From assembly GCA_016508695.1 (NCBI GenBank), contig VNKQ01000009.1, positions 1,364,001 through 1,428,000 of the forward strand: a DNA stretch of 64,000 nt, read 5' to 3'. The translations under genes were made by a program, and so were the position numbers. Below are positions 59,903 through 64,000 of the stretch, piece by piece (the stretch's first letter is position 1; each line of letters begins with the position of its first letter). This DNA is from Hyphodiscus hymeniophilus. Lineage: Eukaryota > Ascomycota > Leotiomycetes > Helotiales > Hyphodiscaceae. The notes below the pieces were generated by a model. That model saw only the letters and a list, made by a program, of their open reading frames with translations. It did no database searches and was not told the DNA's origin.

Positions 59903-60062
59903 GTGGGATGATTGAACCGGCGCAGCAGAAGCTCCCGGGAAACTCCTTTAGCCATTCCCAAATCGCTTTATGAGAATCGAAACGGGGTGGTGAGACCGAG
60001 AAAGCTTGTTGGTGGGTGGTACAGAGGTAGCTTGGCATCCGATAGCTTCGTCATATCCGCCC

Positions 60063-60094
60063 TATCTACGGTGTATATTATCTACGGTGTATAT
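60063..60094. repeat. Perfect 16-bp tandem duplication
   Basis: TATCTACGGTGTATAT occurs twice head to tail, between the GATA sites and the transporter start. Probably slippage; its place in the promoter or leader is worth noting. Confidence 0.85.
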
Positions 60095-60623
60095 GTGTGC
60101 TCTCTATTGCGCCAGCGCAAGGAGAACCAGGAACAACAAACTTATCTGGATGCGACCTCTCTTGGATACACGAGCATTGTATCTAACCTGGTACTTTCCG
60201 GTATTTCCTGTTATTCTCAGCCTCATCATGTCCCAAGAGTCGATTTACCAGGGCATGGCTTGCTCGGGGTACGCGATTGGGGTCGACCGTCATCCATGGC
60301 GTGCATGCCACATGCCACCTTGTGCGGATTCGGTTCCTTACACTACGCTAGGTAACTGGCTGGCTCTTCGCTTTCTGAGTTTCTCCCAGCTTTTCCTTCT
60401 CCGCCCATCCCTCCCATCGGATGATTGGGTCGTTAACACGATGAACATGCGCAGATTGACTCTTTTCTACCGCTACTGGGTACCCTAGAACTTAGTCGCC
60501 CTCCACTTTACATCGTACCGTGGTACTGTACATATATCTGCCTTCGATCCTCCTGCAGATCATGTTTCTGCTTGCTTCTTCATCCACCATCGCTCCCTCC
60601 GGCACTGCTGCAGCATCGACAGA

Positions 60624-62662
60624 ATGAAGAACATCTTCGGTTCCACAACCACCCAGCCTGTGGGCGCCTTCGAGTTCGAGCCTGAGATCACGGAAATCAA
60701 CGATGCCGAGAACCCTCACCTCGATGAGAAGCCGCAACAAGATGCTCAAGCTGGTATCCAGAAGGTAGAGGCCGTGACTCTCCTCTGGACCAAGAAGCAA
60801 TTGCTCGTTGCCTACTTCTTGTAAGTTGCCCAGCTCGGAATGGCAGCGCATGTACAGCACTCACTAAGCCCAACCCAGCGTTTTCCTGGTGTTTTTCGTC
60901 ATATCCATGGAGCAACAAATCCAGAACAACCTTGTATTCTACGTCTATGCCAAATTCCAACTTTCGCCCATCGTTGGAACCGCCGGAATCGTTGCCCAAA
61001 TCTGCGTGGGCGTTTTCAAACTACCGTTAGCGAAGTATATAGATCTTGTCGGCCGTGCCGAGGGGTTTCTGTTTATGACTATGGTGTCCACGATGGGTAG
61101 CTTGGACCAATAACATTCCACACCCTTGGCATGTTCACTAATTCAGTGCAAAGGTCTCATCATGATGGCCGCCTGTAAGAACGCAGAGACTTACGCAGCT
61201 GCCTATGTAAGTTGGCCCAAGGTCCTGCTCAATTAAGCTCAATTAAGCTCTGTCTTTAATCCCTCACTCAAGGTCTTCTATTGGGTCGGTTTCGATGGCA
61301 TGTCCTACGTGCTTCAGGTTTTCGTTGCCGACACTTCCAGCCTCAAGAATCGAGCTTTCGTCACCGCTATCACTACTGCACCTTATATTGCTACTACTTT
61401 CATCGGTCCACCTGCAGCCCAGTCTTTCATCGAGACTAGCGGGTGGAGATGGGGATATGGGTGCTTCTGCATTATCACACCTGTGATCGCCCTCCCAATC
61501 GCATATATCATCTGGAGCAACCAGCGCAAAGCCCTTCAATCTGGTTTCATTGTGAAAGCGCAAAGCGGAAGGACGGTACTCCAGAGCATTGAATATTATT
61601 TCTGGGAGTTTGATGGTACGTGTGAAATCCTACGTACATGATGCGTGGCTGACAAAATACAGTCATGGGTCTGCTGCTCATCGTCGCCGGAATCTCACTA
61701 ATCTTGTTGCCATTCTCTCTTGCGGCTTATCAAACGAAAGGTTGGGCATCTGGAATGATCATTGCCATGCTCGTGCTTGGCGGTGTGTGCCTTATCGCTT
61801 TTCCCATATACGAAAAGTTCTTCTCCAAGAAGTGCTTTCTCCCATTTCAGCTCATGTCCGATCGAACAATTCTGGGAGCCTGTCTTTTGGCGGGCTTCCT
61901 CGATATCAGTTTCTAGTAAGTTGGCGATCCTGTCTCTGCCCAACACGAATATCACTTCAACAAGATACGAGGCTGACATCTCAAAGCATGTGGGACACGT
62001 ATTTCTACTACTACCTCGAAGTAGTCCACGGCCTGAATATCAGGGACACGGGCTACGTGACCAATATCTTCAGTATCGGGTCCTGTTTCTGGTCCCTCGT
62101 TGTTGGTCTTGCCATTCGCAAATCCGGATACTTCAAGTGGATCGCATTCTTTTCTCTCTTCCTCGAGATGCTCGGCGTCGGACTCATGATCCACTTCCGT
62201 CAACCAGGCCAGAATATCGGGTACGTGGTGATGTGCCAGATCTTCATTGCGTTCGGAGGAGGAGCCATGGTCTTGTGCGAAGAGCTGGCTGTCATGTCCG
62301 CCGTGTCCCACGCCAACATCGCTGGGATTCTCGCTTTCCTGTCGCTGTTCTCGAGCGTCGGATCCGCGGTCGGCTATGCTGTGTCCGGCGTCATCTACGC
62401 GAACACATTTCCGCAAGCTCTGACCAAAGCCCTACCAGGAAACTCAACGCTCGTCGAGGAGCTCTATGCTAGCACGGCCACGCAGCTCCTGTATGCTTTT
62501 GGAACTCCCGAGAGGACAGCTTGTCTGGAGGCTTGGGGTCACACGCAGAGACTTCTGTGCATTGCCGGGCTCGCGTGGTTGATTCCTGGAATCGCTTTCA
62601 TTGCGGTGTGGAGAAATTACAAGGTTACCGAAATGACTCAAGTGAAGGGGAGAGTCATTTGA
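60624..62662 (+). CDS. Siderophore-iron transporter, MFS (SIT/Mir family)
   Basis: A 579-residue plasma-membrane proton symporter for ferric siderophores, in six exons (60624-60820, 60879-61096, 61154-61206, 61273-61615, 61663-61915, 61987-62662). The N-terminal 65 residues are cytosolic and acidic. Family blocks: FFVISMEQQIQNNLVFYVYA, LIMMAACKNAETYAAAYVFYW, GFDGMSYVLQVFVADTSSLK, FLDISFYMWDTYFYYYLEVV and GVIYANTFPQAL. About 14 hydrophobic helices are expected. The length is normal for the family (580-600), and no residue break is seen. Mir-type carriers bring back fusarinines, TAFC or other siderophores under iron starvation, usually repressed by SreA in high iron; the two ATCTGATAA sites upstream fit that. 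No siderophore NRPS is in the window. Confidence 0.93.
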
Positions 62663-63057
62663 TGGATTGGTGTAATATCTAGGAATTTGTATGCTTTTTC
62701 TGGAATATGGAAAGTAATTAGACGAGAAGAGGAATACTGGGAGTCAAGGTAGTCAAGGGAGTCCGGTGGGAGGGGCCTCAAGTATATCAGGTCGTAGACC
62801 CGTTGGAACATGACTGTGCATCTATAATTTCACACATTAGGATTCTTCACGTCTGCGCGGCAGGCTTACTTGTGCTGTTTCTGCTTGCTTTAGTCTGACG
62901 ACCACTCAATCGAGCCTTGCAAATGCAGTGATGTACTACAGGACTTGTGGAACATTGTCTATCATTATTCGTGACTTTTTGTACCCAATTTGACTCCTCT
63001 AGATCCATGCCCGCGCGGTCATAATGAGGACATTCACTGAATCATTCAAATATCCTC
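62663..63057. other. Convergent intergenic region, nothing recognised
   Basis: 3' flanks of two facing genes; no feature seen. Confidence 0.5.
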
Positions 63058-64000
63058 TCACGCGCTGATACTCGCCCTCCTCTCAAACACCTGCTCACCC
63101 CCTTCTACTCGACTACTCCCCAGAAGAGCACTCTCCTCATCAACAGCCACATCTTTAGCCGGGCTCTTCGCCACCGGTCCCGTCTTCTGCAAAGCCACCC
63201 ATAACGTACTCGCAATGACAATCCCACCACCAAACAAGCTCCAGGCGCCCGGCAAGACGCCCCAAATAGCCCAGTCAAACAACAGCGCGAAGACGATCTG
63301 GCTGTACAGCATGCTGGTCGCCTTGCTACTCTTGTCCAGCTGCAGGCCCGCCGTCAGCAGGAACTGCAGAACGAATCCCAGCACGCCCAGGAAGACGAGG
63401 AGCCCCCACTCCCTGGCGCCGTGAGGCATCGAGAAGCCAATCCCGGGGATGGCGAGGAGCGCCAACGCCGAGCCCGCGGTCCCGAGCATGGCGAAGTAGT
63501 TCACCGACAGGAGAGCATGTGCTCTGCCGCCGATGATGCGGATGGTAGTGTAGGCGCCGGAGGCGCCGAAGATGCCCGCGATGGAGACGGCGATTGCGAC
63601 GAGGCGCTGGGCGGGCGTCACGTCGTCGACGGCGCCTGCTTGGTTGGTGTCGATGTTGTCGTCGACGGAGCCGAAGATGCTCGATGGGTGCGCGATGAAT
63701 ATCACGCCTACCAGGGCGACCAGGCCCGCGAGGAGCTCCTTGCGAGTGAAGGAGGTGCCGAGGAGGACGGAGCAGGCGAAGGCCGTCACGATGGGGACGA
63801 GGAAGCGGAAGACTGTTGCTTCGGCCAAGGGGAGGTAATGTACGGAGTCTATCAGACTGTAAGTCTCACATTTCACATACGGTAACGTGCTGGCTACGTA
63901 CAGTATAAGCAGAACAGCCCTCCGAAGCCGAAGAGCGCTCGCAAGATCAGCAAGCCTCTGACGCTTGGAGCTCCAAGAGGGAAGTCGGGAACGTTTGTCC
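63058..64000 (-). CDS. EamA/DMT-family transporter, 5' end outside window
   Basis: C-terminal part of a drug/metabolite-transporter-superfamily membrane protein, related to the fungal SLC35/EamA-type permeases of unknown substrate. The last exon is 63848-63058 and the previous one runs from 63902 to beyond the edge; the junction gives LFCLYYSVHYLPLAEATVFR, the hallmark helix-4 block of EamA proteins. Further helices include LVPIVTAFACSVLLG, LLAGLVALVGVIFIA, LLVFLGVLGFVLQFLL and QIVFALLFDWAIWGVLPG, consistent with a ten-helix fold cut after its first helices. The C-terminal tail (about 45 residues) is acidic and cytosolic (VDEESALLGS). The base composition here is distinctly GC-richer than in the rest of the window. 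The start codon cannot be seen. Confidence 0.88.
   Translation of the reverse strand, partial: DKRSRLPSWSSKRQRLADLASALRLRRAVLLILYVASTLPYVKCETYSLIDSVHYLPLAEATVFRFLVPIVTAFACSVLLGTSFTRKELLAGLVALVGVIFIAHPSSIFGSVDDNIDTNQAGAVDDVTPAQRLVAIAVSIAGIFGASGAYTTIRIIGGRAHALLSVNYFAMLGTAGSALALLAIPGIGFSMPHGAREWGLLVFLGVLGFVLQFLLTAGLQLDKSSKATSMLYSQIVFALLFDWAIWGVLPGAWSLFGGGIVIASTLWVALQKTGPVAKSPAKDVAVDEESALLGSSRVEGGEQVFERRASISA

Larger units (their letters stand above)
58127..60623. other. 2.5-kb divergent upstream region
   Basis: Lies between the P450 and siderophore-transporter starts. A 262-codon minus-strand frame (59059-59847) lacks an ATG start and any domain; I do not call it. The region holds the GATA motifs and short repeats listed separately. 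Confidence 0.5.

Noticed and set aside
1..64000. CRISPR arrays, bacterial operons, phage or plasmid elements
   Set aside because: The window is eukaryotic with spliced genes throughout; the direct repeats found are short slippage repeats, LINE flanks, promoter repeats or coding duplications.

Overview
The window is nuclear DNA of a filamentous ascomycete (Pezizomycotina). The evidence is many short (48-60 bp) GT-AG introns with CTAAC/CTGAC branch points, fungal families (MKT1, MIP1, SLX8, Zn2Cys6 regulators, SAT-KS-MAT-PT-ACP-ACP-TE polyketide synthase), and a retrotransposon ruined by CpA-to-TpA mutation, the mark of repeat-induced point mutation (RIP). A helotialean (Leotiomycetes-like) host fits the gene content, but the species cannot be fixed from the sequence. 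Exon models were spliced by eye; for every multi-exon model whose exons are listed, the lengths sum to whole codons, apart from one real frame break in the polyketide synthase. That check was not possible for the transporter cut by the right edge or for the short AflR-like gene.

Layout. 1-2046: no supported gene. 2047-4772 (-): MKT1-like translational regulator. 5383-6898 (+): 2-oxoglutarate/Fe(II) oxygenase. 7616-10622 (-): unrecognised coiled-coil membrane protein whose N-terminus is built from tandemly duplicated exon-intron units. 11730-13532 (-): cytochrome P450. 15060-22404 (+): non-reducing PKS of the DHN-melanin type with a one-base frame break in the SAT domain. 22706-29688 (-): Tad1-like LINE, RIP-mutated, bounded by a perfect 14-bp target-site duplication. 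30719-31477 (+): short AflR-like Zn2Cys6 regulator. 32637-33732 (-): tetrahydroxynaphthalene-reductase-like SDR. 35115-38310 (-): Cmr1/Pig1/Smr1-like C2H2 + Zn2Cys6 regulator. 38311-42923: long stretch with no supported gene. 42924-44637 (+): CofD/YvcK-like protein. 45090-46139 (-): SLX8-like RING ligase. 46464-49924 (+): mitochondrial DNA polymerase gamma. 51157-55845 (+): ABCC transporter. 56196-58126 (-): second P450. 60624-62662 (+): siderophore-iron transporter of the major facilitator superfamily. 63058-end (-): EamA/DMT transporter, cut by the window edge.

How it fits together. The PKS, the naphthol reductase and the Cmr1-like factor are the three classic partners of DHN-melanin synthesis and lie within 23 kb, together with a P450 divergent from the PKS and a second, AflR-like regulator. 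A LINE landed between the PKS and the other cluster genes and was then RIP-mutated. The SAT frame break raises the question of whether the PKS still works. The right third is mostly housekeeping and transport genes; two ATCTGATAA sites, the SreA-type iron GATA motif, sit about 0.75 kb upstream of the siderophore transporter.
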